This document shows positions 37,632-46,676 of a DNA stretch of 64,000 nt, piece by piece. Origin of the DNA: Vulgatibacter incomptus (GTDB taxonomy: Bacteria; Myxococcota; Myxococcia; Myxococcales; Vulgatibacteraceae); assembly GCF_001263175.1 (NCBI RefSeq), contig NZ_CP012332.1, forward strand, positions 2,043,501-2,107,500, read 5' to 3'. How positions within the stretch are numbered: the stretch's first letter is position 1; each line of letters begins with the position of its first letter. Below the pieces are notes generated by a model, which saw only the letters and a program-made list of their open reading frames with translations, did not search any database and was not told the origin of the DNA. The translations under genes and the position numbers were made by a program.

Positions 37632-37713
37632 GCTTCGTCCTCCTCGGGAGTTGCGCCGAGAACATAGCGTCCCCGCCGCGATTTGCACGCATCCGTTGGA
37701 GGCACGGCCGGCC

Positions 37714-38424
37714 TTAGAACTCGAAGGCGATGCCGCCCGACCACATGTCGTCCGAGAGGTCCAAGCCCCTGCGGCCGAAGCTGGTGACCTTGGAGTGGGT
37801 CCAGTCCACGTAGACGTAGGTGTGGGCGACTCCCCACTCCCGATAGAACTCGGCGGAGAGCCGGGGGTCGAAGAAGTCGAGCATGAACTGGAGGCCCGCG
37901 GAGGCCGTCCAGCCCCACCGGACGCCCTTGGCCTTCCCGTCGTCGGAGGTCTCCCCCCCGCCATTGCTGACCCAGAAGATCCATGCGCCGATCCCGGCCC
38001 TCCCGTAGGGGACGAACGGGATGTTCCATTCCACGGCCGGATAGTCGAGCCGGTACGACACGAAGCCCGTGATCGGGACGATTTGCAAGTGCGTGGTGTC
38101 CGCCGACTGGACGTCCGTTCCCGAGATGAAGCCGTGGCCGAAGAACTCCGAGTAGCCTACGTTGGCGCCGATGCCGAGCGTGCCGAAGTCCTTGAAGACC
38201 AAGCGCTGGAGGCCGAGCTGCGAGAGGACGCGGTTCTTGTTGCCGAAGGTGTCCTTGAACGGGGTCGCGCCAGCGAGCTCTCGATCGACGCGCGGGCTGT
38301 AGCCGCCGAACTGGAGGTCGACGATCCAGTTCCGGTCGCGCTCGAAGACGCTCGAGGCGTGAGCGGGGACGGAGACCGCCAGGAGCCCGGCGGCGAAGAG
38401 GACCTGCAATGACTTCGTGAACAT
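37714..38424 (-). CDS. MXAN_2562-like outer membrane beta-barrel protein
   Basis: This 236-residue protein has a signal peptide (residues 1-23, ending VPAHA) and alternating aromatic beta-strands ([42 protein letters not shown]). It ends in GGIAFEF, the terminal aromatic signature of an outer-membrane barrel. The pattern and its neighbour resemble the paired MXAN_2561/2562 families of myxobacteria, function unknown. Its ATG overlaps the upstream stop (ATGA), so the two are coupled. Confidence 0.85.
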   Translation of the reverse strand: MFTKSLQVLFAAGLLAVSVPAHASSVFERDRNWIVDLQFGGYSPRVDRELAGATPFKDTFGNKNRVLSQLGLQRLVFKDFGTLGIGANVGYSEFFGHGFISGTDVQSADTTHLQIVPITGFVSYRLDYPAVEWNIPFVPYGRAGIGAWIFWVSNGGGETSDDGKAKGVRWGWTASAGLQFMLDFFDPRLSAEFYREWGVAHTYVYVDWTHSKVTSFGRRGLDLSDDMWSGGIAFEF

Positions 38425-39665
38425 CAGGAGCGACCGTCCGGGCGCTTGCGCGCCTTGCCGATGTGTCCGTCGTGCCTACGGGCACGGACGCCGAGGATGA
38501 GAGTGCCCAGGAAGGCGAGGAGGCCCGCGCTTCCAGCGGAGGCACTGCAACCGTCCTGCATGCCGCCGGCGGCCTTGTACCGCTTCCAGAAGTCGTCGAC
38601 GTCCACGGGCGTGCCTTCCATCACGTTCGAGAACGCCGACTCGTTGCCGTCGTTGTCGACGCCACGGACAGCGACGTCGACGGTGACGCCGTTCTTCAAG
38701 CCGGTGAGTTTGAACGAGCGGGCATTGCCGCTGAAGAGCTTCCGACATTGGTCGGGCACGAAGGTGGTGGCTCCGCTGCCGCCCGTGCCGCCCGTTCCGG
38801 CAGTGCCGCCGGTCCCGCCGGCACCGGGGAGGATGCCGCCAGTTCCGCCAATCCCTCCGACGCCTCCGGCTCCGCCGCCGCCGGGAATGCCTCCGCCGCC
38901 GCCGGCGCCAGGAATACCGCCGGCACCTGCGGCCGCCAGGTCGATCCCGCCATCTTCTCCGCCAGCGCCGCCCTCCCCTCCTCCAGCTCCTGCCGCGCCG
39001 TCGGGATCTCCGAGCTCGTCGTCCGCGATCTCCCCGGACTCACCGGCTGCGCCATCGTCGCCGAGGCCGAAGGCGTCCCAGCGCAAGCCCGTCGAGACGT
39101 CGTCTTTCACGCGGAAGCAGGCCTGCCAGAACGACGGAGCCTTGGCGCCGGAAGCCGGCTCGAACGAGAGGTGAAGCTGGGTGTCGCCTGGCTCCACCGA
39201 AATGAGCCTCGGCGTTCCAGGCCCCGTGGTGTCGATGGTGAGCTTCGCGCCGCTCCGGATCGGATCGCCCTCGTCGTTCTCGAAGATCGCGCAGACGAAG
39301 ACCGTCTTGGTGGTCGCGAGCGGACACTCCGAGCCGATGGCGGTGCTGAAGATCTTGCTCCCCGTCAGCGCAACCCGGAACCTGCCTTCGTTGATCGAGA
39401 TCGGGGTCGGCGAGACGCTGATCCGGGTTCCGTCGGTGCAGGCGGCGGAGGTGGCGACCGTGGTCACCAGCCCATCGACGTTCGTGACCGGCGTCCCGTT
39501 GAGCGTCGCGGTGACGGTCAGGTCGAAGGTCGTGTTGCAATCCTTCGACCCGAGCGTCGTCTTGCTCAGCGAGGTGGCGAGGGTGCTGACCGTCCGGGCC
39601 GCGCCGGCAGGCAGCGCGGGCGCGAGCAGAGCGAGGGCAAGGAAACAGGCGCGTGGGTTCCGCAT
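38424..39665 (-). CDS. MXAN_2561-like surface protein with MYXO-CTERM-like tail
   Basis: This 413-residue exported protein has a signal peptide (FLALALLAPALPAGA), an N-terminal beta-sandwich-like region with conserved Cys (SKDCNTTFDL, CTDGTRISV) and a fibronectin-like strand pattern. An extended Gly/Ala-rich segment (about residues 215-300) precedes the C-terminal sorting signal: GCSASAGSAGLLAFLGTLIL followed by RARR. That matches the MYXO-CTERM layout of small residues with Cys, a helix, then Arg. It is the upstream partner of the barrel gene, so the two may form one surface complex. Confidence 0.85.
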   Translation of the reverse strand: MRNPRACFLALALLAPALPAGAARTVSTLATSLSKTTLGSKDCNTTFDLTVTATLNGTPVTNVDGLVTTVATSAACTDGTRISVSPTPISINEGRFRVALTGSKIFSTAIGSECPLATTKTVFVCAIFENDEGDPIRSGAKLTIDTTGPGTPRLISVEPGDTQLHLSFEPASGAKAPSFWQACFRVKDDVSTGLRWDAFGLGDDGAAGESGEIADDELGDPDGAAGAGGGEGGAGGEDGGIDLAAAGAGGIPGAGGGGGIPGGGGAGGVGGIGGTGGILPGAGGTGGTAGTGGTGGSGATTFVPDQCRKLFSGNARSFKLTGLKNGVTVDVAVRGVDNDGNESAFSNVMEGTPVDVDDFWKRYKAAGGMQDGCSASAGSAGLLAFLGTLILGVRARRHDGHIGKARKRPDGRS

Positions 39666-39800
39666 GGTTCGGCACGCTAGCAAGTTTCAGGCCGCGGGGC
39701 TACCCGGCCGGAATCCACCGTTTGGGCGGCTTGGAGCTGCACCAGGCCCCGCCTCGATGACATCTTCGCCAGCGCGACGGAGCCGTGGATTGTCAAACTG

Positions 39801-40811
39801 TCAAACGAGCCCTCGCTCCCGCAGGAGCTCGGCGAGCCGCACCATCGGGACCACCGTGCCCCAGCGGAGACCGTCGGCCACGCTCACGAGCGATAGGCCC
39901 GCGGCGGTGTCGCGGACGCGGCCTACCAGCACCTCCTCCTCGCCAACGGCCAGCATCGGCATCGGATAGACGCCCATCGCCGTGTCGTCGAGGACCTTGA
40001 GCTCCTCGGCGGCCGCGAGCGCCTCTCGGGCGGCGACCGCGTCGATCGGCTTCTCGGCCGCGAGGGTGATGGCCTGGGTCGCGCCGTAGAAGACCGGCAC
40101 GAGCACGCAGGTGACGGAGAGCGCGGGCGGCTGGCGGCCCAGGAGGCGGCCGAGATCCGAGGCGATCCGCTTCTCACGGACGGTGTCGCCGCCCGGCAGG
40201 AAGTCGTCGACCTGCGGGATCGCGTTGAAGGCGATCCGATGTGGGAAGACCCCTCGCTCCGGCTCGCGACCGTTCAGGAGCGAGACCGTCTGCATGGAGA
40301 GCTCCTCCATGCCCGGGATCCCGGCGACCGAGACCGCCTCGAGGCAGACCACGTCGGCGCGGACCACGCCCGCCTTCGCCTCGAGGGGCAGGAGGATCGC
40401 GGCGAGCTGCGCCGCTGCCGGCGTCGGCAGCGCGAAGACCGCGCCCTTGGCCGACTCGACCTCTTCGAGCTCCTCGTCGTTGATCCCGGGGAAGATCAGG
40501 CGCGCGTCGGCGCCCCCGTTCGCGTCGATGATCGCGGCGCCCGACTCGCGGGCGGCGGCGAGGACGCGTTCCTCCAGCTTCTCGCCCGGCATGACGAAGA
40601 CGATGTCGCAGCCCCGGAGGGCCGCTGCATCCAGCGCCGCGACCTCGAACTCTTCACCGCGGACCTCGAGGGTCTCGCCGACCGCCTCCCCCTCGCCCAG
40701 GAGCCGCAGCTCGCCGAACGGGAAGCTGCGCTCCTCCAGCGTGGGTCCGAGCTCGCGACCTGCGGCCGAAGCCGCGCCGACGATGGCAACCGTGAGTGAG
40801 CGAGACGCCAT
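39801..40811 (-). CDS. Aspartate-semialdehyde dehydrogenase paralogue lacking the catalytic Cys
   Basis: This 336-residue protein has the dehydrogenase fold: NAD(P)-binding start LTVAIVGAASAAGRELGPTL, then the dimerisation domain. The catalytic region, normally a PNC(S/T)T-type sequence, reads LPTPAAAQLAAIL, so the Cys is Ala. The catalytic His region IPH reads AFNAIPQVDDFLPGG, so His is Gln. It therefore resembles USG-1-type proteins and is unlikely to be an active Asd. It may have a regulatory or scaffold role. lysC lies at 50.3 kb, but no active asd is present in the window. Confidence 0.85.
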   Translation of the reverse strand: MASRSLTVAIVGAASAAGRELGPTLEERSFPFGELRLLGEGEAVGETLEVRGEEFEVAALDAAALRGCDIVFVMPGEKLEERVLAAARESGAAIIDANGGADARLIFPGINDEELEEVESAKGAVFALPTPAAAQLAAILLPLEAKAGVVRADVVCLEAVSVAGIPGMEELSMQTVSLLNGREPERGVFPHRIAFNAIPQVDDFLPGGDTVREKRIASDLGRLLGRQPPALSVTCVLVPVFYGATQAITLAAEKPIDAVAAREALAAAEELKVLDDTAMGVYPMPMLAVGEEEVLVGRVRDTAAGLSLVSVADGLRWGTVVPMVRLAELLRERGLV

Positions 40812-40892
40812 TTCCTGCCTCCCACGCCGGAATGGCCGGCGGCGAAAGGCCCGGTACCTAGCACACTTTCGACGCTCCGCCCTCGGCTCCGC

Positions 40893-41099
40893 TCAGGCGC
40901 TCGGCGAAACGGAGTACCGGCGGATCTCGTCCTTGGCGCGGAGCTTGAGGAGCTTCAGCCTCCGAACCTCCGATTCCTCGTCGGGCGTGAGGTAGATCCG
41001 GTTCCGGAAGGTCTCGAGCCGCTCCTCGAACTCGGCGTGACGCCGGTTGAGCGCATCGAGCTTCGCGCTCCTGTCGATGATGCGATCCGGTCGCTGCAT
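40893..41099 (-). CDS. DUF465 (YdcH-like) small protein
   Basis: This 68-residue helical protein matches DUF465: DALNRRHAEFEERLETFRNR, then DEESEVRRLKLLKLRAKDEI. A helical hairpin is expected. The function is unknown, although DUF465 genes are widespread. The ATG at 41099 (MQRPDRI) follows GAAGGAGGAGT, a strong ribosome site; a longer reading from 41225 is unlikely. Confidence 0.88.
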   Translation of the reverse strand: MQRPDRIIDRSAKLDALNRRHAEFEERLETFRNRIYLTPDEESEVRRLKLLKLRAKDEIRRYSVSPSA

Positions 41100-41263
41100 G
41101 ACTCCTCCTTCGAGCTTCCGCGGCGAGGACGAGCTTCCGGGCAGGCGTGTCTTCGCCGGCGTTCCGATTTGGACGACAAATGCCTGCTCGAAGACGATCC
41201 TCCGCCGGTTCCGAGGGGGAGTCAAATCCCCCCTCCGCCCCGCTTGGAACCCTCCGAGCGAAT

Positions 41264-41358
41264 GAAGAAATCGGTCCCGCTGAAGCGGGTCCGATTTCTT
41301 CAGGTCGCGCTTCGCGCGAGAGCGCTCCTTTTCGTTTGCTCCGCCTTCGGCTCCGCGT
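41264..41358 (-). repeat. Dispersed triple-hairpin repeat, inverted copy
   Basis: This is the reverse-strand counterpart of 23341-23431. The same three blocks occur in the same order when read on the minus strand: GGAGCCGAAGGCGGAGC, the TCGCGC-TTC-GCGCGA hairpin (41305-41319), and a 17-bp stem (41264-41280 with 41285-41301, one mismatch) of GAAGAAATCGG and CCGATTTCTTC. It lies between tsaB and the DUF465 gene. Confidence 0.7.
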
Positions 41359-41383
41359 GAGTTCGTGATTCCATCACGAACTC
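41359..41383 (-). terminator. Terminator of the uppS-tsaB operon
   Basis: GAGTTCGTGAT and ATCACGAACTC form a perfect 11-bp stem with a 3-base loop. It begins at the tsaB stop codon on the minus strand. Confidence 0.65.
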
Positions 41384-42125
41384 AGGAGGCCTGGCGCTTC
41401 AGCTCCGCCTCGCTCGGGCGCAGGTAGTGGGGCTCGAGCGCGAAGATCGCGGACTTCGAGAAGGTCTGCGGCGTGCGGAACCCGAGGACGGCGACCTCCG
41501 CCGCCGGCGGCGTCTCCGGGAGGCCATCGAGAGGCGGCGCCCGCAATCCGGCCGTGGCCTCGTCGAAGATCGCGCGGTAGGCGAAGTAGCCCTCTCCCAG
41601 GAGGACCAGCGGCCCCTCCAGCGAGGCCAGTCGCTCCGCCACCCGCTCCGGCTTCGCGACCACTTCGGCCGGTCCATCGCCCAGGGCCTCGACCCCGCCC
41701 GCCACCGGTCGGAAGAAGCCCGCGTAGACCTCCTGCTTGCGCGCGTCGAGGATCGGCACCACCGCCGCCGCGTCCGGCGCCAGCCGCGCCGCGGCGAGCG
41801 CCATGGCCTCGAGGGAGGAGGCGCCGGCGAGGGGGATCTCCGCGCCGTAGGCGAGGCCCTTGCCGGTGGCCAGCGCGATCCGGAGGCCCGTGAAGCTGCC
41901 GGGTCCGAGGCTGACCGCGACGCCGTCGAGGCCGGCCAGCGTCAGGCCGGTCTCCCCGAGGAGCTCGTCGACCCACCCGGGGAGCAGCGTGGAGTGGTTC
42001 GGCCCGCTCGCGCCCCGGTCGCGACTGGCGAGGGTCCGCCACGACCCGTCCGCCTCGAGGCGGACGAGGGCGACGGAGATCGAGAGCGTGGAGGTGTCGA
42101 TGCCGAGGAGGGTCTGCGAAGCCAA
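41382..42125 (-). CDS. tsaB: tRNA threonylcarbamoyladenosine protein TsaB
   Basis: TsaB is the non-catalytic partner of TsaD in making the t6A modification of ANN-decoding tRNAs. The N-terminal domain has LLGIDTSTLSISVAL and the signature GVAVSLGPGSFTGLRIALA. The C-terminal half is divergent, as is normal for the family. At 247 residues it is typical. It is the last gene of the uppS-cdsA-dxr-rseP-tsaB operon, 3 bases after rseP. Confidence 0.93.
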   Translation of the reverse strand: MASQTLLGIDTSTLSISVALVRLEADGSWRTLASRDRGASGPNHSTLLPGWVDELLGETGLTLAGLDGVAVSLGPGSFTGLRIALATGKGLAYGAEIPLAGASSLEAMALAAARLAPDAAAVVPILDARKQEVYAGFFRPVAGGVEALGDGPAEVVAKPERVAERLASLEGPLVLLGEGYFAYRAIFDEATAGLRAPPLDGLPETPPAAEVAVLGFRTPQTFSKSAIFALEPHYLRPSEAELKRQAS

Positions 42126-42128
42126 GAG

Positions 42129-43766
42129 CTATCCCGCGAGGAAGTAGCGGACGACGTCGTTCTTGAGCGCGAACACCATGAGCGTCAGCAGCATCGCCAG
42201 TCCGACGGCGTTGGTGATCTCCCGCGCGCGCATGGACAGCGGCTTGCGGCGGATCGCCTCGATCCCGGCCTGCACGATGTGCCCGCCGTCGAGCACCGGC
42301 ACGGGGAAGAGGTTCACGAGGCCCAGGTTGATCGAGACCATCGCCATGGTGTGGAGGAAGATCTCCCAGCCCTGATCGGCCGCCTTGGTGGCGATGTCGT
42401 AGATCTGCAGCGGACCGCCGACGTTCTTGAAGGCGATCTGCCCGGTGACGATCATCCCCATCCCGCGCGCGATCTTCCGGGCCACCTCCCAGGTGGAACC
42501 GACGGCCATCTGCGCCGCGAGCAGCGGCCGGAACGGGACCTTCACCACCGGTGCGGCGACCGCGGGGAGACCGCCGTACGCACCGAACGTGTAGACGGTC
42601 ACGGGCCGATCGCGGAGCTCGTCGGTCTCGGTCTTCGCCGCCTGGGCGAGGGTGAGGGAGCGGGTCTCGCCGTCGCGGACGAGGTCGAGCGTGAACGGCT
42701 TGTCGGCCTTCTCCCGCTGCGCCGCCTCCACCTGCTGCCAGGTCTCGAGGGCGCTGCCGTCGAGAGACAGCAGGCGATCGCCGCGGACGAGCCCCGCCTC
42801 GGCGGCGGGCGTGCCGGGGGCCACCCGCGACACGTAGAGCTCGGCGGACTCGACGCCGAGGGAGGCGCCCTCCTCCGGCTGGATCGTGATCTTCACCGGC
42901 TCGGGGACCGGGAGGTCCACCGGGCCTGCGGCGACAGCGTCGCCGCGGAGCGCGAGCACCTCAAAGGGCGCGCCGGCCTCCAGCTTGGACTTCAGCCGAG
43001 CCAGCGCCTGGTCGATCGAGCCCACTTCCTCGCCGTCGATCTTCGCGATCCGGTCGAAGGTTCGCAGGCCCGCGCCGTGGACGAGCCCGCCCGGGCTCAC
43101 GCCGACGACCGGCGCCGCGGGGTTGGGGCTCACGCCGATCTTGCCCACGCGGACGGGCTCGATCGGATCGGGCTCAAGGTAGGAGTCGGGCGTGACGGTG
43201 AAGGTGGTGTTGGCGCCGTCGCGGTCCACGACCACGACGAGGGGCTTGCCCGCGCTCGGATCCACGAAGCGGCGCAGATCCTGGAAGGCGTAAATGGGCT
43301 CGCCGTCGATGGAGACGATCCGATCGCCCGGCTTCAGGCCGGCCTTCGCCGCGGGCATCCCCGCGATCACCTGGCCGACGTGCGGCGCCACCGCCTCGGT
43401 CTGCGCGGCGAAGACCGCGAAATAGGCCATCAGCGGGAAGATCAGGTTGAAGGCCGGGCCGGCGAAGGCGATCGCCATCCGCTTCCAGGGCCGCTGCTCG
43501 AGGAAGCCCCGCCCCTTGTCGGCGGCGTCCAGCGGCGTGGAGGGATCGTCCCCCGCCATCTTCACGTAGCCGCCGAGAGGCAGCAGAGAGAGGCGGTACT
43601 CGGTCTCTCCCCAGGTGAAGCCCAGCAGGCGGGGCCCGAAGCCCAGGGAGAACTTCAGCACCTTGACCCGGAAGGCCTTGGCCACCAGGAAGTGCCCGAG
43701 CTCGTGGAAGAAGATCAGGCCTCCGAGGAGGACGGCTACCGAGACGATGTGGAGCGGAAAGCTCAT
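42129..43766 (-). CDS. rseP: Site-2 protease RseP
   Basis: RseP is an inner-membrane zinc metalloprotease that cleaves anti-sigma factors and leftover signal peptides. The zinc motif HELGH is at residues 21-25, in GGLIFFHELGHFLVAKAF. The second metal element (PVPVLDGGHIVQAGIEA) is near the C-terminus. Two PDZ domains lie between (VIAGMPAAKAGLKPGDRIVS; RVAPGTPAAEAGLVRGDRLL), with an extra PDZ-like segment (VVGVSPGGLVHGAGLRTFDR). Its 545 residues exceed E. coli RseP (450), consistent with the extra segment. Confidence 0.93.
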   Translation of the reverse strand: MSFPLHIVSVAVLLGGLIFFHELGHFLVAKAFRVKVLKFSLGFGPRLLGFTWGETEYRLSLLPLGGYVKMAGDDPSTPLDAADKGRGFLEQRPWKRMAIAFAGPAFNLIFPLMAYFAVFAAQTEAVAPHVGQVIAGMPAAKAGLKPGDRIVSIDGEPIYAFQDLRRFVDPSAGKPLVVVVDRDGANTTFTVTPDSYLEPDPIEPVRVGKIGVSPNPAAPVVGVSPGGLVHGAGLRTFDRIAKIDGEEVGSIDQALARLKSKLEAGAPFEVLALRGDAVAAGPVDLPVPEPVKITIQPEEGASLGVESAELYVSRVAPGTPAAEAGLVRGDRLLSLDGSALETWQQVEAAQREKADKPFTLDLVRDGETRSLTLAQAAKTETDELRDRPVTVYTFGAYGGLPAVAAPVVKVPFRPLLAAQMAVGSTWEVARKIARGMGMIVTGQIAFKNVGGPLQIYDIATKAADQGWEIFLHTMAMVSINLGLVNLFPVPVLDGGHIVQAGIEAIRRKPLSMRAREITNAVGLAMLLTLMVFALKNDVVRYFLAG

Positions 43767-43779
43767 ATCGGCTGTAACC

Positions 43780-44961
43780 CTAACCTTTCGAGAACCTTCC
43801 GGCCAGCCAACCGTCGGCCGATCGCCGGCCCTCGTCGGACGCCGCGATCGCGTCGTCCACCGAGGCGACGGGTCGCGCCGAATGGGCCTCGAGGGCATGT
43901 GAGATGGCGGCGGCGATCCCCGGGAAGGGGATCTTGCCCGCCAGGAACGCGGCGACCGCCGCCTCGTCGGCCCCGCTCACCACGGCGGGAGCCGTTCCCC
44001 CGATCCGCAGCGCCTCGTAGGCGAGCTCGTAGGCCGGGAAGCGGCGGGGATCGGGCTCCTCGAAGGCGAGCTTCCCCAGGGCCGGCAGGTCGAGGGGCGG
44101 CAGGCCGAGCGGGAGCCTGGGGCCCGGCCACGTGAGGGCGTAGGCGATCGGGCCGCGCATGTCGGGGGTGCCGAGCTGCGCCACGACGCTGCCGTCGACG
44201 TACTCGACCATCGAGTGCACCACGGACTCCGGGTGGACGACGATCGAGATCTGCTCGGGAGGCAGGTCGAAGAGCCACCGCGCCTCGATCACCTCGAGCC
44301 CCTTGTTCATCAGGGTGGCGGAGTCGACGGTGATCTTGGCGCCCATGGACCAGTTCGGGTGCTTGAGCGCCTCCGCGGGCGTGCAGGCCTCGATGCGGTC
44401 GGCGTCCCAGGTGCGGCAGGGGCCCCCGCTCGCGGTGAGGACCAGGCGCCGCACGTCGTCGCGGTTGTGCCCGACCAGGCACTGGAAGATCGCCGAGTGC
44501 TCGCTGTCCACCGGGAGGATCGGCGCGCCCGTGCGCTTCGCCTGGGCCATGAGGTACTCGCCGGCGAGGACCATCGACTCCTTGTTGGCGAGGCCCACCA
44601 CCTTGCCCGCGTCCACCGCGGCGGCGGTCGGGAGCATGCCCGCGCTGCCGGCGATCGCCGCCAGCACGAAGTCCACCTCCGGGAGCGAGGCGATCGCGCA
44701 GGCGCCGCGGGATCCCACGAGGACCTCCGGCTGCGGATCGCCGGCACCGAGGAGGCCGGAGAGGGCGCGAGCCCCCGCCTCGTCCCCAACGGAGACCACC
44801 TTCGGCTGGAAGGCGCGGATCTGGGCGGCGAGCACGTCGACCCGGCCACCGGCAGCGAGGCCCACGACCTCGAAGCGGTCCGGGAAGCGGCCGACCACGT
44901 CGAGGGCGCTGGTCCCAATCGAGCCGGTCGAACCGAGGATGGAGATCTTGCGGCGTGTCAT
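43780..44961 (-). CDS. dxr: 1-deoxy-D-xylulose 5-phosphate reductoisomerase
   Basis: Dxr makes MEP in the isoprenoid pathway, feeding the undecaprenyl supply used by uppS in the same operon. Family motifs are ISILGSTGSIGTSALDVV, LANKESMVLAGEYLM, ILPVDSEHSAIFQCL (metal and active-site region) and the C-terminal EVIEARWLFDLP. The ATG at 44961 gives 393 residues, normal for Dxr. It is 18 bases downstream of cdsA. Confidence 0.96.
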   Translation of the reverse strand: MTRRKISILGSTGSIGTSALDVVGRFPDRFEVVGLAAGGRVDVLAAQIRAFQPKVVSVGDEAGARALSGLLGAGDPQPEVLVGSRGACAIASLPEVDFVLAAIAGSAGMLPTAAAVDAGKVVGLANKESMVLAGEYLMAQAKRTGAPILPVDSEHSAIFQCLVGHNRDDVRRLVLTASGGPCRTWDADRIEACTPAEALKHPNWSMGAKITVDSATLMNKGLEVIEARWLFDLPPEQISIVVHPESVVHSMVEYVDGSVVAQLGTPDMRGPIAYALTWPGPRLPLGLPPLDLPALGKLAFEEPDPRRFPAYELAYEALRIGGTAPAVVSGADEAAVAAFLAGKIPFPGIAAAISHALEAHSARPVASVDDAIAASDEGRRSADGWLAGRFSKG

Positions 44962-44979
44962 CGGGCCCCCCTCCACTGG

Positions 44980-45822
44980 CTACGCGAGGGTACGGATGAA
45001 GTGGGCGTAGGCGAAGACCCACGGCGCCACGAACATCAACGCGTCGACTCGGTCGAAGATGCCGCCGTGGCCCGGCATGATCCGGCCGGAGTCCTTCACG
45101 CCGAAGGCGCGCTTGAGCATCGACTCCGAGAGGTCCCCGAGGGGCCCGAGGACGCCGCCGACCACGCCGACGATCACGCAGTCCCAGAAATGGAGGACCT
45201 CGACCGCGTAGATCCACTTGATCAGGAAGCAGATCAGGACCGAGCTGGCCATCCCGCCGACAAAGCCCTCCCAGGTCTTGTTGGGGCTGATCAGGGGATA
45301 GAGCTTGTGGCGGCCGAATAGGCGCCCGGCGAAGTAGGCGCCGGTGTCGTTCGCCCACGTGACCCCGATGGCCACCAGCGTCCACGTGATCCCGGCGTGG
45401 CCGGGCATGGCGCGCAGGGCCACCACGGCGCCCAGGCCGAGACCGGCATAGCCGGGCATCAGCGCGACGAACCCGGACGAGGCCGCGGCCTTGCGGAGAT
45501 CCCCGTCCGGCGGAAAGAGCGTGTAGAGCGCCACCGAGGCCAGGGGCACGAGCACGAGCACGCCGAGCGCGCCGGGCCAGCGGGTGTCGATGGAGGCGCC
45601 GATCCACGCGAGGGAAGCGCTGGCGACCAGTCCGAGGATCGCGGCGGGATGCGACGCCCGCACGCCGGCCATCTTGTAGAACTCGCTGGCGACCATGACG
45701 ATCGCGAAGACCACCAGGAGGATCGCGGCGATCCCGCCCAGCCACAGCAGGCCCAGCACGATTGGCAGGAGCAGCAGGGCCGAGGCGACTCGGAGGACGA
45801 GGTTGCGATTCTTGTCGTTCAT
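44980..45822 (-). CDS. cdsA: Phosphatidate cytidylyltransferase
   Basis: CdsA makes CDP-diacylglycerol for phospholipid synthesis at the inner membrane. It is 280 residues and highly hydrophobic, with about eight helices. The C-terminal signature is LSESMLKRAFGVKDSGRIMP, continuing GHGGIFDRVD. The ATG begins one base before the uppS stop codon, so the two are translationally close. Confidence 0.96.
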   Translation of the reverse strand: MNDKNRNLVLRVASALLLLPIVLGLLWLGGIAAILLVVFAIVMVASEFYKMAGVRASHPAAILGLVASASLAWIGASIDTRWPGALGVLVLVPLASVALYTLFPPDGDLRKAAASSGFVALMPGYAGLGLGAVVALRAMPGHAGITWTLVAIGVTWANDTGAYFAGRLFGRHKLYPLISPNKTWEGFVGGMASSVLICFLIKWIYAVEVLHFWDCVIVGVVGGVLGPLGDLSESMLKRAFGVKDSGRIMPGHGGIFDRVDALMFVAPWVFAYAHFIRTLA

Positions 45823-46593
45823 TCAGCCAATCGTCCCGCGCACCTGGGCGCCGGTGAGACCGAACCTCCGCTCGCGCTTTCGGTAGTCCAGAAGTGCCGA
45901 GAAGAAGGCCTCCTCCCGGAACTCGGGCCAGAGGGCCTCCGTCACCAGGATCTCCGCGTAGGCGATCTGCCAGGGCAGGAAATTCGAGACCCGCAGCTCG
46001 CCGCTGGTGCGGATGCAGAGGTCGAGGTCGGGGAGCGCCGCGCTGTGGAGTCTCGAGGCGAAGGCCTCGGCGTCGACGTCGGCGGGCCTCAGCCGACCTG
46101 CCGCGACATCTTCCGCGATCCGCCTGGCGGCGTGGACCAGCTCCTCCCTGCCGCCGTAGCTCAGGGCCAGGGTGAGGATCATCCCGTCGTTGGCGCTCGA
46201 GTCGCGGGCGAGGTCGTTCAAGACCTCCCGGACACCAGCGGGAAGCGCGTCGAGATCGCCTACGGCGCGCAGGCGGATCCCGTTCTCCATCACGGTGGGC
46301 CGCTCCTGGAGGAGGTAGAGGCGGAGGAGCTCCATCAGGCCCTCGACCTCGTCCCCGGGCCGGGCCCAGTTCTGCGCGGAGAAGGCGTAGAGCGTGAGGG
46401 CCTTCACCCCCACCTCCCGGGCCGCCGTCGTGATCGCCCGGACGCTCTCGGAGCCGACTCGATGCCCCTCGAGACGGGGCAACCCGCGAAGCTCGGCCCA
46501 CCGGCCGTTTCCGTCCATGATGATGCCGACGTGCGCCGGCACCTCGCCCGCTGCGAGCTGGGCGCGAAGGTCTGTCTCCCGCTGGGTCATCAC
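45823..46593 (-). CDS. uppS: Undecaprenyl diphosphate synthase
   Basis: UppS elongates FPP with IPP to the C55 carrier lipid for cell-wall and LPS sugars. Motifs are AHVGIIMDGNGRWAELRGLP with the catalytic Asp, and LTLYAFSAQNWARP, then DLCIRTSGELRVSNFLPWQI. At 256 residues it is normal. Tandem ATGs at 46593 and 46590 are both possible starts. It heads the envelope operon. Confidence 0.96.
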   Translation of the reverse strand: MMTQRETDLRAQLAAGEVPAHVGIIMDGNGRWAELRGLPRLEGHRVGSESVRAITTAAREVGVKALTLYAFSAQNWARPGDEVEGLMELLRLYLLQERPTVMENGIRLRAVGDLDALPAGVREVLNDLARDSSANDGMILTLALSYGGREELVHAARRIAEDVAAGRLRPADVDAEAFASRLHSAALPDLDLCIRTSGELRVSNFLPWQIAYAEILVTEALWPEFREEAFFSALLDYRKRERRFGLTGAQVRGTIG

Positions 46594-46643
46594 CGGCGGC
46601 GGACCCTAGCGAGGCCACTATGCAAGGTCAAGGTTCGGACGCT

Positions 46644-46673
46644 TTGACGCTCCGCCCGATGTAGCGCTACAGT
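46644..46673 (+). promoter_or_regulatory. Promoter-like sequence ending at the kinase start
   Basis: TTGACG (46644-46649) and TACAGT (46668-46673) are separated by 18 bases. TACAGT ends only 3 bases before the kinase ATG, and no Shine-Dalgarno sequence is visible, so transcription could begin at or near the start codon, giving a leaderless mRNA. Confidence 0.4.
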
Positions 46674-46676
46674 TCG

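Noticed and set aside
38760-39000. The Gly/Ala-rich section of the MXAN_2561-like gene as a minisatellite or a frame error
   Set aside because: It stays in frame, shows irregular rather than tandem units, and is a plausible surface spacer.
41427-44135. 902-codon plus-strand frame opposite tsaB, rseP and dxr
   Set aside because: It spans three intact conserved genes on the other strand and has no motif; antisense artefact.
43763-46618. 951-codon minus-strand frame spanning dxr, cdsA and uppS
   Set aside because: It overlaps three well-defined genes in different frames and its translation is Arg/Gly-rich noise.
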